DNA of 64,000 nt from Nisaea sp. (lineage in GTDB: Bacteria; Pseudomonadota; Alphaproteobacteria; Thalassobaculales; Thalassobaculaceae), in contig NZ_JAEPQA010000018.1 in assembly GCF_017640745.1 (NCBI RefSeq), forward strand, positions 46,293 through 110,292. Direction: 5' to 3'. Both the position numbers and the translations under genes were made by a program. Below, in pieces: positions 44,268 through 53,357 of the stretch. A model generated the notes under the pieces. It was not told where the DNA came from, ran no database searches, and saw nothing but the letters and a program-made list of their open reading frames with translations. The stretch's first letter is position 1. Every line of letters begins with the position of its first letter.

Positions 44268-44294
44268 GGCCGGTTCCTCTCGCGGGAACCGGCC
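44268..44294 (+). other. Intercistronic hairpin between argD and argF
   Basis: Perfect 10-bp stem GGCCGGTTCC / GGAACCGGCC with loop TCTCGCG, without a T-run. It can modulate the relative stability of the argD and argF parts of the transcript, or act as a weak terminator. Confidence 0.5.
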
Positions 44295-44322
44295 GCTTCC
44301 GCCCCCGAAGACGGAATCCCAA

Positions 44323-45225
44323 ATGAGCGATATCAACCATTTCCTCGATCTCGACCAGATCGACTCCCTCACCCTTCGGGCCATGGTGGACGAGGGTCTC
44401 GCCATGAAGCGCGGCGAGGCGGGCACCGAGAAGCCGCTCGCCGGCAAGACGCTGGCGATGATCTTCGAGAAGCCCTCCACCCGCACCCGTGTCTCCTTCG
44501 AGGTCGGCATGAAGCAGCTCGGCGGCGACGTCGTCGTACTGAACGCGGCCGACCTGCAGCTCGGCCGCGGCGAGACCATCGCCGACACCGCCCGCGTGCT
44601 GTCGCGCTATGTCGACTGCATCATGATGCGGACGTTCAGCGCCGAGAACATCCGGGAAATGGCTGAATATGCCACGGTTCCTGTCATCAACGGCCTGACC
44701 GACGCGTCCCATCCGTGCCAGCTGATGGCCGACGTGATGGCCTTCGAGGAGCATCGCGGTCCGATCCGCGGCAAGGTCGTCGCCTGGAGCGGCGACGGCA
44801 ACAACATGGCCTCTTCCTGGATCCATGCGGCCGCGAAGTTCGGTTTCGAGCTCCGCATCGCCTGCCCTGCCGAACGCAGCCCGGACCCGGCCCTGCTCGC
44901 CTGGGCGGAGAAGAACGGCGGCAAGGTCACCCTGCTGCACGATCCCGAGGCCGCGGTGGCCGGCGCCGATTGCGTCGTCACCGATACCTGGGTCTCGATG
45001 GGCGACGACACCACGAACGCGCACAATCAGCTCGCGCCCTTCAAGGTGACGGAGCAGCTGATGGCGAAGGCGAAACCGAACGCGGTCTTCATGCATTGCC
45101 TGCCGGCCCACCGCGAGGAGGAGGTTTCCTCAGCGGTGATCGACGGCCCGCAATCCATCGTCTTCGACGAGGCGGAGAACCGCCTGCATTCGCAGAAGGC
45201 CATCCTGCACTGGTGCCTCTCCTGA
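44323..45225 (+). CDS. argF: Ornithine carbamoyltransferase
   Basis: A 300-residue cytoplasmic enzyme making citrulline from ornithine and carbamoyl phosphate. The carbamoyl-phosphate loop [13 protein letters not shown] is at about 48-60, HPCQLMAD near 128-135 and [11 protein letters not shown] near 260-270, with the ornithine SMG loop in TWVSMGDD. The ATG at 44323 is the first codon matching the family N-terminus; the much longer frame upstream only runs through argD. It follows argD by 62 bases and precedes hslO by 30. Confidence 0.96.
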   Translation: MSDINHFLDLDQIDSLTLRAMVDEGLAMKRGEAGTEKPLAGKTLAMIFEKPSTRTRVSFEVGMKQLGGDVVVLNAADLQLGRGETIADTARVLSRYVDCIMMRTFSAENIREMAEYATVPVINGLTDASHPCQLMADVMAFEEHRGPIRGKVVAWSGDGNNMASSWIHAAAKFGFELRIACPAERSPDPALLAWAEKNGGKVTLLHDPEAAVAGADCVVTDTWVSMGDDTTNAHNQLAPFKVTEQLMAKAKPNAVFMHCLPAHREEEVSSAVIDGPQSIVFDEAENRLHSQKAILHWCLS

Positions 45226-45255
45226 GAGACACGATCTGACGACTGAGGACTCATA

Positions 45256-46221
45256 ATGAGCATCGCCGACATATTCGCCGAGTCGGGCCACGATGATTTG
45301 CTGCTGCCGTTCCAGGTCAATCCGTTCGGCCTGCGCGGCCGGCTGGTGCGCCTGAACTCGGCCGCCAACACGATCCTCTCGCGGCATGATTATCCGGAGC
45401 CGGTCTCGCTGCTGCTGGGCGAGCTGATGACCATCTCGGTCTGCCTCGCCGGCGCGCTGAAATACGAGGGCGTATTCTCGCTGCAGATCAAGGGCGACGG
45501 ACCGGTGCGCAGCATGGTGGCGGACATCACCAGCGACGGCTATATCCGGGGCTACGCGGCCTTCGACAACGACGCGGTCGAGACCGCTGCGGCTGAAGGC
45601 GACCTGACGGTGCCGCGCCTGTTCGGCGGCGGCTACATCGCCTTCACCGTCGACCAGGGCGCCGACATGGAGCGCTATCAGGGCATCGTCCCTTTGTCCG
45701 GGCAGACCCTGGTGGAATGCACCCACGCCTATTTCCGCCAGTCCGAGCAGCTCGAGACCGGGATCAATGTCGCCGTGCGCAAGGACGAGTTCGGGATCTG
45801 GCGCGCGGGCGCCCTGATGCTGCAGCGCATGCCGCTTGAAGGCGGCGACGCGCCGGAGCCCGGCAAGGCCCGCCCGATGCACGATGTCGACGCGCACGAG
45901 GATGCCTGGCGCACCGCGGTGGTGATGCTGAGCAGCGCGACTCCGGACGAGCTCGCCGGCACCCGGATTGCCCCGGACCGCCTGCTGTTCCGCCTGTTCC
46001 ACGAATCCGGGATCGTCGCCTATCCGGCCCAGAAAATCGTCGAGCAGTGCCGCTGTTCCCGGGAGCGCGTGGAGACCGTTCTGGTCTCCCTCACGCCGGA
46101 GGAAGTGCAGGACATGACGGTCGACGGCCTGGTTTCCGTGACTTGCGAGTTCTGCAAGTCGCACTGGGAGTACGACGAACCGGCGCTGGAAAAGCTCAGG
46201 GCAAAGTCTTCCGGGAATTGA
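45256..46221 (+). CDS. hslO: Redox-activated chaperone Hsp33
   Basis: A 321-residue holdase chaperone activated by oxidation. It has the N-terminal Hsp33 domain (LGELMTISVCLAGALKYEGVFSLQIKGDG, quoted in part: KYEGVFSLQIKGDG) and the C-terminal zinc switch with CxC in EQCRCSRERV and CxxC in CEFCKSHW. It ends the argD-argF-hslO cluster, an order often seen in alphaproteobacteria. The N-terminus begins with the SIADIFAESG segment. Confidence 0.94.
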   Translation: MSIADIFAESGHDDLLLPFQVNPFGLRGRLVRLNSAANTILSRHDYPEPVSLLLGELMTISVCLAGALKYEGVFSLQIKGDGPVRSMVADITSDGYIRGYAAFDNDAVETAAAEGDLTVPRLFGGGYIAFTVDQGADMERYQGIVPLSGQTLVECTHAYFRQSEQLETGINVAVRKDEFGIWRAGALMLQRMPLEGGDAPEPGKARPMHDVDAHEDAWRTAVVMLSSATPDELAGTRIAPDRLLFRLFHESGIVAYPAQKIVEQCRCSRERVETVLVSLTPEEVQDMTVDGLVSVTCEFCKSHWEYDEPALEKLRAKSSGN

Positions 46222-46285
46222 TCACATTCCCGCCCCATATCTTGCGCTAGTATGGGTCATCGACCGGTTTTCCGAGGGGGATCAA

Positions 46286-46870
46286 ATGCGGAAACGTCTT
46301 GCGCTGCTTCTTTTCGTCCTGATGCTGCCGCTGCTGTCGGCCTGCGAAACGCCGCCCTCGGCGACCTTCCCGGAACTCACCTTCCGGCACAAGCAGCCGG
46401 TCCGGGTGGCGGTCGGTTCGATCGAGGTCTTCAACGAGTTCCGCATTCCCTTTGCGGCACCCAACGTCGAGCACAAGATGCCGGTTGCACCCGGCCCGGC
46501 GGCCGAGCGCTGGGGCGCGGACGTGCTGCAGGCGACGGGCGGCACGGACAAGCTTGTGATGGTCATCACCGACGCCTCGGTCACCGAGACGGCGCTGAAG
46601 AAGAAGACGGGCCTCACCGGCGCCTTCACCACCGACCAGACCGAGCGCTATGCCGCCCGGATCGCGGTCCGGCTCGAGATCCGCACGCCGGAGAACAAGC
46701 GCCGTGCCGTCGCGGAAGCCTTCGCCACGCGCAGCGCGACGATCGCCGAGGATGCCTCGCTCGCCGACCGGGAAACGCTCTGGTACAAGCTGACGGAAGA
46801 GCTGATGGACGATTTCGATACGGCGGTCAGGCCGCAGATCACTGCCCATCTCGGCGAGTTCCTGCGCTAG
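46286..46870 (+). CDS. Lipoprotein of unknown function
   Basis: A 194-residue protein with an N-terminal signal (residues 1-19) and lipobox LSAC, Cys20. The mature part is mixed alpha/beta, with VVAVGSIEVFN-like and RYAARIAVRLEIRTPENKRRAVAEA regions (quoted in part: AARIAVRLEIRTPENK). Similar uncharacterised lipoproteins are seen in alphaproteobacteria, but I do not place it in a named family. It follows hslO by 64 bases and could be co-transcribed. Confidence 0.75.
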   Translation: MRKRLALLLFVLMLPLLSACETPPSATFPELTFRHKQPVRVAVGSIEVFNEFRIPFAAPNVEHKMPVAPGPAAERWGADVLQATGGTDKLVMVITDASVTETALKKKTGLTGAFTTDQTERYAARIAVRLEIRTPENKRRAVAEAFATRSATIAEDASLADRETLWYKLTEELMDDFDTAVRPQITAHLGEFLR

Positions 46871-46885
46871 CGGCAGGAGAGAAAA

Positions 46886-46908
46886 CCGGAGCGGCCACGC
46901 CGCTCCGG
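46886..46908. terminator. Bidirectional terminator hairpin between the lipoprotein and peroxiredoxin genes
   Basis: Perfect 10-bp stem CCGGAGCGGC / GCCGCTCCGG with the loop CAC. On the minus strand the 3' arm is followed by GGTTTTC, a short T-run, so it suits termination of the peroxiredoxin gene; it may also stop the lipoprotein transcript. Confidence 0.75.
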
Positions 46909-46925
46909 CTCCGGAAGGTCAATAA

Positions 46926-47408
46926 TCAGAGATTCGCGAGCACGTGCTCGGCGCTGGACACTTCGAAGGCCCGCGGCTCTTCGACGAACAGCTTCGTCAC
47001 GGTGCCGTCCTCGACGACCATGGCATAGCGCTGCGAGCGGGTGCCCATGCCGGCGACCGAGACGTCCATCTCGAGGCCGATCGCCTTGGCGAGTTCGCCG
47101 TTGCCGTCGGCGATCATGGTGACCGCGTCGCCGGCTTTCTGATCCTTGGCCCAGGCGCCCATGACGAAGGCGTCATTGACCGAGGTGCAGGCGATGGCGT
47201 CGACGCCGCGCGCCTTCAGGTCGCCGGCCTTTTCGACGAAGCCCGGCAGGTGCTTCACGGAACAGGTCGGCGTGAAGGCGCCCGGAACGGCGAACAGAAC
47301 GACCTTGCGGCCCTTGAAGAATTCCCCCGTGTCGAGATCGTCGATCCCGTCAGCGGTGTTGGTTTTCAGTGTCAGCGCCGGGATCTTGTCCCCAACCTTG
47401 ATCGTCAT
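46926..47408 (-). CDS. Peroxiredoxin 5-type thiol peroxidase
   Basis: The 160-residue protein carries the peroxidatic cysteine in VPGAFTPTCS (Cys49), with Thr46 and the TPTC pattern of Prx5/atypical one-Cys redoxins. It reduces peroxides using glutathione, glutaredoxin or thioredoxin. A second Cys near residue 74 (IACTSV) could be the resolving residue. Not part of a visible operon. It has a terminator 18 bases beyond its stop. Confidence 0.92.
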   Translation of the reverse strand: MTIKVGDKIPALTLKTNTADGIDDLDTGEFFKGRKVVLFAVPGAFTPTCSVKHLPGFVEKAGDLKARGVDAIACTSVNDAFVMGAWAKDQKAGDAVTMIADGNGELAKAIGLEMDVSVAGMGTRSQRYAMVVEDGTVTKLFVEEPRAFEVSSAEHVLANL

Positions 47409-47502
47409 GTCTGGTCTCCCCCTATGACGTCCTTGCGGCCGGAGCGGCCGCGGTGATTCATGCTGCTAGAGATAGGGTCCGCCGGCGGGAATGCCAGCAC
47501 CC

Positions 47503-49623
47503 TTATCCGCGTGCGTCCCGGATCGCGGTTTCCACCGCCTCCAGGTTCAGAAGTTCCGGCAGCGCCAGACCGGCAGGTGCCGCCGGACCGTAGACTGCAT
47601 TGAACGGAATACCATAGCGGCCGAAAGATGCGAGATATTCCGCGATGGCGGGGTCGGGCGTGGTCCAGTCCGCCCGCATCGCGACAATGTCGCCGGAGGC
47701 GATCCTTTCGGCGATAGCACCATTTTCGAGCACCAGCGACTTGTTGACCTTGCAGGTCAGGCACCAGTCGGCGGTGACGTCGACCAGTACGGTCTTGTCG
47801 GCCGAGACGAGCCGCGCGATCTCGCGCCGGTCGAACGGCTGCCAGTCCACCGCGCTCGCCGTCGCCGCCGGCGCCCGGTTATCCCGCGCCGTCGCCTGCA
47901 CGCCCAAGCCGATCACCGCCGCCAGCGCCAGCATGGCGGTGAGTCCGGCGATACGGCGTCCGGTGCCTTCGTGCCGCGCCCGCCAGGCAAGCGCGACGGT
48001 CAGGAGCAGAGCCAGCGCCGCAAGCAGCGCGGCATCGAGCGGCGCGGCAATCGCAGCGAAGACGGTAAAAAGCCAGAGCGCAGTCGCGAGCAGCGCCAGC
48101 GCCAGCACACGCCGGAACCAGACCATCCAGGGCCCCGGCTTGGGCAAGGCCCGGGCAAGCCCCGGCAGCAGGGCCACGAGCAGGTAGGGCGCTGCGAGGC
48201 CAAGCCCCATGACGGCGAAGACGGTCAGGATTTCCGCCGATCCGCGCGAGAGGGCGAAGCCGACCGCGGTGCCGAGGAAGGGTGCGGAGCAGGGGGTCGC
48301 CAGCAGGGTCGCGAAGGCGCCGGTCAGAAAATGGCCGGTCAGCCGCCCCTGCCCGGCATCGCCGCCGGCAAGCCCGAGCGCGGCGAGGCGCTGCGGCAGG
48401 TTGATCTCGAAGAGGCCCGCGAGATTGCCGGCGAAGAGCACGAGCACCGCGACCATCAGGGCAAGGAACAGCGGCTGCTGGAACTGGATTCCCCAGCCGA
48501 CTGCGAGCCCGGCCTGCTTCAGCGCGATCGCCCCGCCTGCAAGCAGCAGAAAGGAGGCCAGAATGCCCGCCGCGGACGCGAGGAAGCCCGTGCGGATCGC
48601 CGCCTTGTCGGCACCGCCATATTTCACCGCGCCGACCAGTTTCAGCGACAGCACCGGCAGCACGCAGGGCATCAGGTTCAGGATCAGTCCGCCTAGAAAG
48701 GCGATGCCGAGGATCGCCGCCAGCGCGGCCCAGCGTCCGCTCTCCGCCCCCTCGTCCGCCGTGCCGACAATCAGGCTGCGCTCAAGGAAACGGTCGCCGT
48801 CGACAAGGGTCAGCGTCACTTTCTCCTCCGCCAGGCGGCCGCCTTCCGGCACCGAGGCCGGAACGGTCAGGACCGCGGAGAGCCGGTCCGGCGCGAAGTC
48901 CACCTCGGGCTTGCCGAAGGCGAACCCGGCCCGCGCTTCCGGGAAGACGTCCGGCTCCGTCAGCGGGACCGCGGAGGTGACCTCGACGGCCAACGAATGC
49001 GGCACCGGCGAGCCGACCGCGGAGACCGAGGAAATATCGAGGCCGAGGCCGCTCAGATCCTGCGGCACCCGTGCCCGGAAGCGGTCGATCAGCTGCGCGA
49101 AGGGCGTCGGTTCCGCCGGACCGGCCGCGATGTCGAGCGCGAGCTTGGCGTTCAGCGGCACGCAGATATCGCTGCAGGCGAGCGCGTTCATGTCGGCGCG
49201 GAGCGCGAGCGGCGCGCCCGGCTCCGTCAGGGCGGCGCGGATCGGGATCACCACCTCGTCATGATAGCCGTAGGTCTCCAGCCCGAAGAGACTGAACCGT
49301 TCCGGCACCGGCCATTGCCACAGGGCCGCCCCGAAATTCTCCGAGCCGTCCCAGGCGATTTCCGGCGGGAAGCCCGCGTCGCCAGGCGCGCGCCAGTAGA
49401 TCTTCCAGCCCTCTGCCAGACGGAACTGCAGGCCGAGAGGCACATCGTCGCGCCCCTCCGTCCCGCTGATGGCGGAGATCAGGCGGACATCGGCGAAATC
49501 GGTGCTGACCCAGTCCGACGCCCCCTCCGCCGCGCGCGCATCCGGCGCCGACGCGGCGATTGCCGCAATCAGGCCCAGAAGCAGGAGCAGGGTTGGAATG
49601 AGGGGGCGCGAGACCCAATTCAT
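47503..49623 (-). CDS. DsbD/ScsB-type membrane thiol-disulfide reductase
   Basis: A 706-residue membrane protein that moves electrons from cytoplasmic thioredoxin to periplasmic partners. It has a signal-like N-terminus, a long periplasmic N-terminal domain (to about 290) with ACSDICVPL, a hydrophobic core (about 295-560) with NLMPCVLPVLSLK and ATPCSAPFLG as the paired Cys motifs, and a C-terminal thioredoxin domain with ADWCLTCK. The N-terminal half is the extended ScsB-like form rather than the shorter E. coli DsbD. It is divergent from yqgE. Confidence 0.88.
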   Translation of the reverse strand: MNWVSRPLIPTLLLLLGLIAAIAASAPDARAAEGASDWVSTDFADVRLISAISGTEGRDDVPLGLQFRLAEGWKIYWRAPGDAGFPPEIAWDGSENFGAALWQWPVPERFSLFGLETYGYHDEVVIPIRAALTEPGAPLALRADMNALACSDICVPLNAKLALDIAAGPAEPTPFAQLIDRFRARVPQDLSGLGLDISSVSAVGSPVPHSLAVEVTSAVPLTEPDVFPEARAGFAFGKPEVDFAPDRLSAVLTVPASVPEGGRLAEEKVTLTLVDGDRFLERSLIVGTADEGAESGRWAALAAILGIAFLGGLILNLMPCVLPVLSLKLVGAVKYGGADKAAIRTGFLASAAGILASFLLLAGGAIALKQAGLAVGWGIQFQQPLFLALMVAVLVLFAGNLAGLFEINLPQRLAALGLAGGDAGQGRLTGHFLTGAFATLLATPCSAPFLGTAVGFALSRGSAEILTVFAVMGLGLAAPYLLVALLPGLARALPKPGPWMVWFRRVLALALLATALWLFTVFAAIAAPLDAALLAALALLLTVALAWRARHEGTGRRIAGLTAMLALAAVIGLGVQATARDNRAPAATASAVDWQPFDRREIARLVSADKTVLVDVTADWCLTCKVNKSLVLENGAIAERIASGDIVAMRADWTTPDPAIAEYLASFGRYGIPFNAVYGPAAPAGLALPELLNLEAVETAIRDARG

Positions 49624-49768
49624 AAGCTCAATGTCCGACTTTGTTTCCGGGGGCCTTACACCGCCCCTTCAGGGATATATAGTGGACCTCGGGGCGTACG
49701 TCGGTCACATTTTCCGGAACCCTGCGTCCCGGCAGGATCAGAAGGCTGAAACGAGCGGAACCGCAAGC

Positions 49769-50359
49769 ATGACGACTACGGTCGCCGACGAAACCGAGGA
49801 AGGCTATCTCACCGGCCAGCTGCTGGTGGCGATGCCGGCGATGCGCGACCCGCGCTTCGCCCGGACGGTGATCTATGTCTGCGTCCATAATGCCGAGGGC
49901 GCGATCGGCCTGGTGCTGAACCGGCTCGTCGGCTCGATCGAGTTCACCGATCTGGTCGAGCAGCTCGATATGAATCTCATGGAGGCGGATATCGTCGCCA
50001 ACCCGCCGGTGCATTTCGGCGGTCCGGTCGATACCGAGCGCGGCTTCGTCCTGCACAGCGCCGACTACCAGAGCGAGGAGACGCTGGACATCGACCGGGA
50101 AGTCGGCCTCACCGCCACCGTCGACATCGTCCGCACCATCGCCTCCGGCCAGGGCCCGAAGAACCACCTGCTCGCCCTCGGCTATGCCGGCTGGGGGCCG
50201 GGCCAGCTCGACGGCGAGATCCAGGAAAACGCCTGGCTCAACGTGGAGGCCGACAAGGCACTGGTCTTCGACACCGACCTCGACAGCAAGTGGGACCGGG
50301 CGCTGAAAAAGCTCGGCGTCGATTCCGCCCTGCTCTCGACGGAAGCTGGTCGGGCTTAG
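49769..50359 (+). CDS. yqgE: YqgE/AlgH-family protein
   Basis: The 196-residue protein has the family pattern: YLTGQLLVAMPAMRDPRFARTVIY at residues 10-33 (quoted in part: GQLLVAMPAMRDPRF), GAIGLVLNR and HFGGPVDTERGFVLHS. Members are cytoplasmic and of unknown biochemical function. The ATG at 49769 gives the usual length; longer in-frame starts would overlap the promoter of the divergent dsbD-like gene. Confidence 0.9.
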   Translation: MTTTVADETEEGYLTGQLLVAMPAMRDPRFARTVIYVCVHNAEGAIGLVLNRLVGSIEFTDLVEQLDMNLMEADIVANPPVHFGGPVDTERGFVLHSADYQSEETLDIDREVGLTATVDIVRTIASGQGPKNHLLALGYAGWGPGQLDGEIQENAWLNVEADKALVFDTDLDSKWDRALKKLGVDSALLSTEAGRA

Positions 50360-50387
50360 ATCTCCGCGCCCCTCATCAAGAAACACG

Positions 50388-50452
50388 CCAGAACGTCACA
50401 TTATCGAGCCAAAGCACGATTGCTGCATTGTCTCTTTTTTGATACGTTCTGG
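50388..50452. promoter_or_regulatory. Spaced inverted repeat upstream of the toxin-antitoxin pair
   Basis: CCAGAACGT (50388-50396) and ACGTTCTGG (50444-50452) form a perfect 9-base inverted repeat with arms 47 bases apart, the second arm eight bases before the toxin start. This is the arrangement expected for operator half-sites bound by an antitoxin that represses its own operon. No T-tract hairpin for yqgE is otherwise seen; a T-run at 50434-50440 lies between the arms. Confidence 0.5.
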
Positions 50453-50459
50453 ATGTTTG

Positions 50460-50780
50460 ATGACATGGTACCTTGAGGTCGACGAACGCGCGGCGAGGGA
50501 ACTTCGGACTTTTCCGGCCGACATAAAGGCACGCATTTTTCGAGTGGGACAACTCCTGACGGAATTCGGGCCTCAGAACGTCGGCCTGCCCCATGTGCGA
50601 TATCTGAGACACAAAATCTGGGAGATGCGGGCATCGGGGAAAGACGGGATCGGACGAGCCCTCTACTTCACCGCGGAGGGATGCCGCATTGTCATCCTGA
50701 GTGCCTTCGTCAAGAAGACCCAGAAAATGCCGCAGCGGGAACTCGCGAAGGCCCTGAAACGGATGTTGGACAATGGCTAA
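50460..50780 (+). CDS. HigB/RelE-superfamily toxin (Gp49-like)
   Basis: A 106-residue protein of the phage-derived Gp49-like/HigB toxin family: MTWYLEVDERAARELRTF start, a PHVRYLRHKIWEMR central strand region with a conserved basic pattern and FFKKTQKMP-like end (FVKKTQKMPQREL). Such toxins are translation-dependent mRNA endonucleases. The ATG at 50460 matches the family N-terminus; the ORF start seven codons upstream is rejected. It overlaps the antitoxin gene by 8 bases, toxin first, as in HigBA systems. Confidence 0.85.
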   Translation: MTWYLEVDERAARELRTFPADIKARIFRVGQLLTEFGPQNVGLPHVRYLRHKIWEMRASGKDGIGRALYFTAEGCRIVILSAFVKKTQKMPQRELAKALKRMLDNG

Positions 50781-51057
50781 GAAAATCGCATTCGCAAAGT
50801 TGCGGGCGGAACTGCTTGAGGACCCGGAAACCCGCGTCGAATACGAAGCGCTCGAGCTGGAATTCGAAGTCGCGCGAAAGATCATCGCAGCCCGCACAAG
50901 AGCCGGTCTGACCCAGCAGGCACTGGCGGAGAAGATGAACACGTCGCGCAGCACCATCGCGCGCCTTGAGGGAGGAAAGACGCTCCCCTCCCTCGAAACG
51001 GTCCGTCGCGTCGCGCGTGCGACCGGAACGGAAATCCGGCTCTCGATCCACGCCTGA
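50773..51057 (+). CDS. HigA/XRE-type antitoxin with helix-turn-helix domain
   Basis: A 94-residue protein with a helical N-terminal part (likely the toxin-binding segment) and a C-terminal XRE helix-turn-helix: ARTRAGLTQQALAEKMNTSRSTIARLEGGKTLPS around residues 40-75 (quoted in part: LTQQALAEKMNTSRSTIARL). It neutralises the toxin encoded just upstream and probably binds the inverted repeat at 50388-50452. The gene order toxin-antitoxin is typical of this class. Confidence 0.87.
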   Translation: MAKKIAFAKLRAELLEDPETRVEYEALELEFEVARKIIAARTRAGLTQQALAEKMNTSRSTIARLEGGKTLPSLETVRRVARATGTEIRLSIHA

Positions 51058-51078
51058 TGCGAAAGACCTGCGGGTCAC

Positions 51079-52278
51079 TCACGCCGCCGGCAGCAACTCG
51101 TCCACCAGCGCCATCCAGTAGCCGATCCCGAGCGGGATCGAGGCGTCGTTGAAATTGTAGTCCGGGTAGTGCAGCTTGCCCGACCTGTGGTCCGGCGCTG
51201 CGGTGCCCATCCAGATATAATTCCCCGGCCGCTCGTTCAGCATGAACGAGAAATCCTCGCCGGCCATGCAGGGGTCGTGCTCGCGGATCACGTTCGCCGC
51301 GCCGACCACGTTCTCGGCGATCCCTGCGGCGACCTCCGCCTCGGCCGGCGGGTTGATCGCGGGCGGATAGTTCTTGCGGTAGTCGATCACCGCCTCACAT
51401 CCGAAGCCCTTGGCGATACCTTCCGCCAATGACCGGATGCGCGCTTCCGCGAGATCCCTGACCGCCGGGTTGAAATAGCGCACGGAGCCGCCGATCACCG
51501 CCTCGTCCGGCATCACGACATAGGCGTCCGAGCCCCTGAACATGGAAACGCCGATCGTCGCGGTCTCGTGCGGCGAGACGTTGCGGCCCGGCACGCTCTG
51601 GATCGCGGTGACGAGATGGGCCGCCGCCAGCACCGTGTCGACGCCGTCGTGGGGCATGCCCGCATGGGTGCCCTGGCCGCGCACGGCGATGTCGAAATAG
51701 TCGATCCCGGCCATGGTCGGCCCGGCGAGCGGACAGAAGGTTCCAAGCGGCAGGTCCGGCCAGTTGTGCAGGCCCCAGACGCTCTTGCAGTCCGCCTTCT
51801 CGAAAAGCCCCTCCTCGACCATCACCCGGCCTCCCCCGCCGCCCTCCTCCGCCGGCTGGAAGATCAGCGCGACGGAGCCGGCGAAATCGCGGCTTTCGGC
51901 CAGCAGCTTGGCGGCGCCGAGCAGCATCGCGGTGTGCCCGTCATGGCCGCAGGCATGCATCTTTCCGGGCACGGTCGACGTGTAGGGGTGATCGCCGGTC
52001 TCCTGCATCGGCAGCGCGTCCATGTCGGCCCGGAGTCCGATCGTGGGTCCGTCCGCCTTGCCGCGCACGATGCCGACCACGCCCGTCTTGGCGATCCCGG
52101 TCAGCACCTCGTCAACGCCGAATTCCCTCAGCTTCTCGGCGACGATGCCGGCGGTCCGCACCTCCTCGAAGCCGGTCTCCGGATGAGCATGCAGGTCGCG
52201 CCGCCAGGTGGTGACCTCCTCGTGCAGGGCCGAGATGCGATTGTGGTGGCGGGAGGAAAAGGCGGGCGTCTGGGTCAT
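51079..52278 (-). CDS. M20-family amidohydrolase (aminoacylase/hippurate-hydrolase type)
   Basis: The 399-residue metal-dependent hydrolase has RRDLHAHPETGFEE near residue 26-40, LRADMDALPM, the metal-binding HACGHDGHTAMLLGAAK near 107-123 and the catalytic region FQPAEEGGGGG, with QGTHAGMPHDGVD marking the dimerisation domain. It cleaves N-acyl amino acids or similar amides. The stop is 21 bases beyond the antitoxin gene (convergent). LysR at 52366-53259 is upstream on the same strand and may regulate it. Confidence 0.92.
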   Translation of the reverse strand: MTQTPAFSSRHHNRISALHEEVTTWRRDLHAHPETGFEEVRTAGIVAEKLREFGVDEVLTGIAKTGVVGIVRGKADGPTIGLRADMDALPMQETGDHPYTSTVPGKMHACGHDGHTAMLLGAAKLLAESRDFAGSVALIFQPAEEGGGGGRVMVEEGLFEKADCKSVWGLHNWPDLPLGTFCPLAGPTMAGIDYFDIAVRGQGTHAGMPHDGVDTVLAAAHLVTAIQSVPGRNVSPHETATIGVSMFRGSDAYVVMPDEAVIGGSVRYFNPAVRDLAEARIRSLAEGIAKGFGCEAVIDYRKNYPPAINPPAEAEVAAGIAENVVGAANVIREHDPCMAGEDFSFMLNERPGNYIWMGTAAPDHRSGKLHYPDYNFNDASIPLGIGYWMALVDELLPAA

Positions 52279-52365
52279 GGCATATCCGCAAGATGTCGGC
52301 GGGTCCGGGCTTGCCGGAAGGAACAGACGGGAAGGATGCCCCGTCGCCGCGCCGGTTTCAAACCG

Positions 52366-53259
52366 TCATTCGGCGCGAACGGAGAAAGACTCCGTGCGGA
52401 TCAGTTCCAGAAGCGGGGCGACGGCCGGGTTGTCCGCCTCCCGCCGCACCTTCAGCACCACCTCGAGCGTCGGCGCGTTCGTGAGTGGGCGGGCGACGAT
52501 GTCGGAAAGCTGCCCGTCACAGATCGATTCCGGCACCAGCGCCACCCCGAGACCGGCGGCAACGAGACGGAGGATGGTGTTCTGCAGCTGCGGCTCGAAC
52601 CGGAAACGGGGCACGATGCCATCCGCCGCGAAATAATCGGCCACCGCCCGGCGCAGGGTTTCGGCGATCCCGGCGGGCGTCGCGATCAGGTCCGCGTCCC
52701 GGAGATCTCCGGGCCCGAGCTCCTCCAATGCCGCAAGAGGATGCGAGGGCGGGGCGACGAGGCAGAGCCGGTCGGTGAAAAGCTTTTGGGTCTCCAGCTG
52801 CGGCAGGACGCGGCCGGAAAAAGTGATCCCGGCGTCGAGCTCGCGGTTCAGCAGCTTCGTCTCGATCTCCGCCGGCGTGGTCTCCGAGAGCGACACGCGA
52901 ACATCCGGCCGGATCGCCGTAAAGCCGCTGACGATACGCGGCACGATGCGGTGCGCCGCATGCATCATGAAGCCGAGACGTAACTCGCCCTTCTGACCTT
53001 CCGCAACCAGACGCGCGTCCCGGCAGGCGGCTTCGAACTGCGCCAGCACCGCGCGGGAGTCCTTCAGAAAGCGCTGTCCGGCCGGCGTCAGCGAGACCTG
53101 GCGCGAGGTGCGCTCCACCAGCCGGGCACCGAGATCGCGCTCCAGATTGGCGATCTGCCGGCTGAAGGGCGGCTGGGTCATGTTCATGCGCTCCGCCGCC
53201 CGGCCAAAATGCAGGGTCTCGGCCAAGGCGACGAAGTAGCGCATCTGCCGCGTATCCAT
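52366..53259 (-). CDS. LysR-family transcriptional regulator
   Basis: A 297-residue protein with the N-terminal winged HTH (FVALAETLHFGRAAERMNMTQPPFSRQIANLERDLG-type, quoted in part: MTQPPFSRQIANLERDLG) and a C-terminal effector-binding domain (RLGFMMHAAHRIVPRIVSG onward). It is divergent from the AEC transporter and upstream of the M20 gene, and probably controls one or both. A palindromic TATCGATA lies in the divergent gap. Confidence 0.92.
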   Translation of the reverse strand: MDTRQMRYFVALAETLHFGRAAERMNMTQPPFSRQIANLERDLGARLVERTSRQVSLTPAGQRFLKDSRAVLAQFEAACRDARLVAEGQKGELRLGFMMHAAHRIVPRIVSGFTAIRPDVRVSLSETTPAEIETKLLNRELDAGITFSGRVLPQLETQKLFTDRLCLVAPPSHPLAALEELGPGDLRDADLIATPAGIAETLRRAVADYFAADGIVPRFRFEPQLQNTILRLVAAGLGVALVPESICDGQLSDIVARPLTNAPTLEVVLKVRREADNPAVAPLLELIRTESFSVRAE

Positions 53260-53305
53260 TGATACCTTTATTAACTCAATTTATGCTTTGATCTGGATTG
53301 GATTG

Positions 53306-53313
53306 TATCGATA
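53306..53313. promoter_or_regulatory. TATCGATA palindrome between LysR and the AEC transporter
   Basis: An 8-base perfect palindrome within gTATCGATAa in the 98-base divergent gap, 45 bases before the transporter start. LysR proteins often bind a dyad with T-N11-A geometry in such gaps; the longer T-N11-A form is not clear here. Confidence 0.25.
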
Positions 53314-53357
53314 AGACGGCGTAGAGAAAAGCCGTACCGCAACGAAACGCTCCGGCC

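Noticed and set aside
50376..50957. 193-codon minus-strand frame across the toxin-antitoxin pair
   Set aside because: Antisense to two recognised genes and Ser/Arg-rich in the way of shadow frames.
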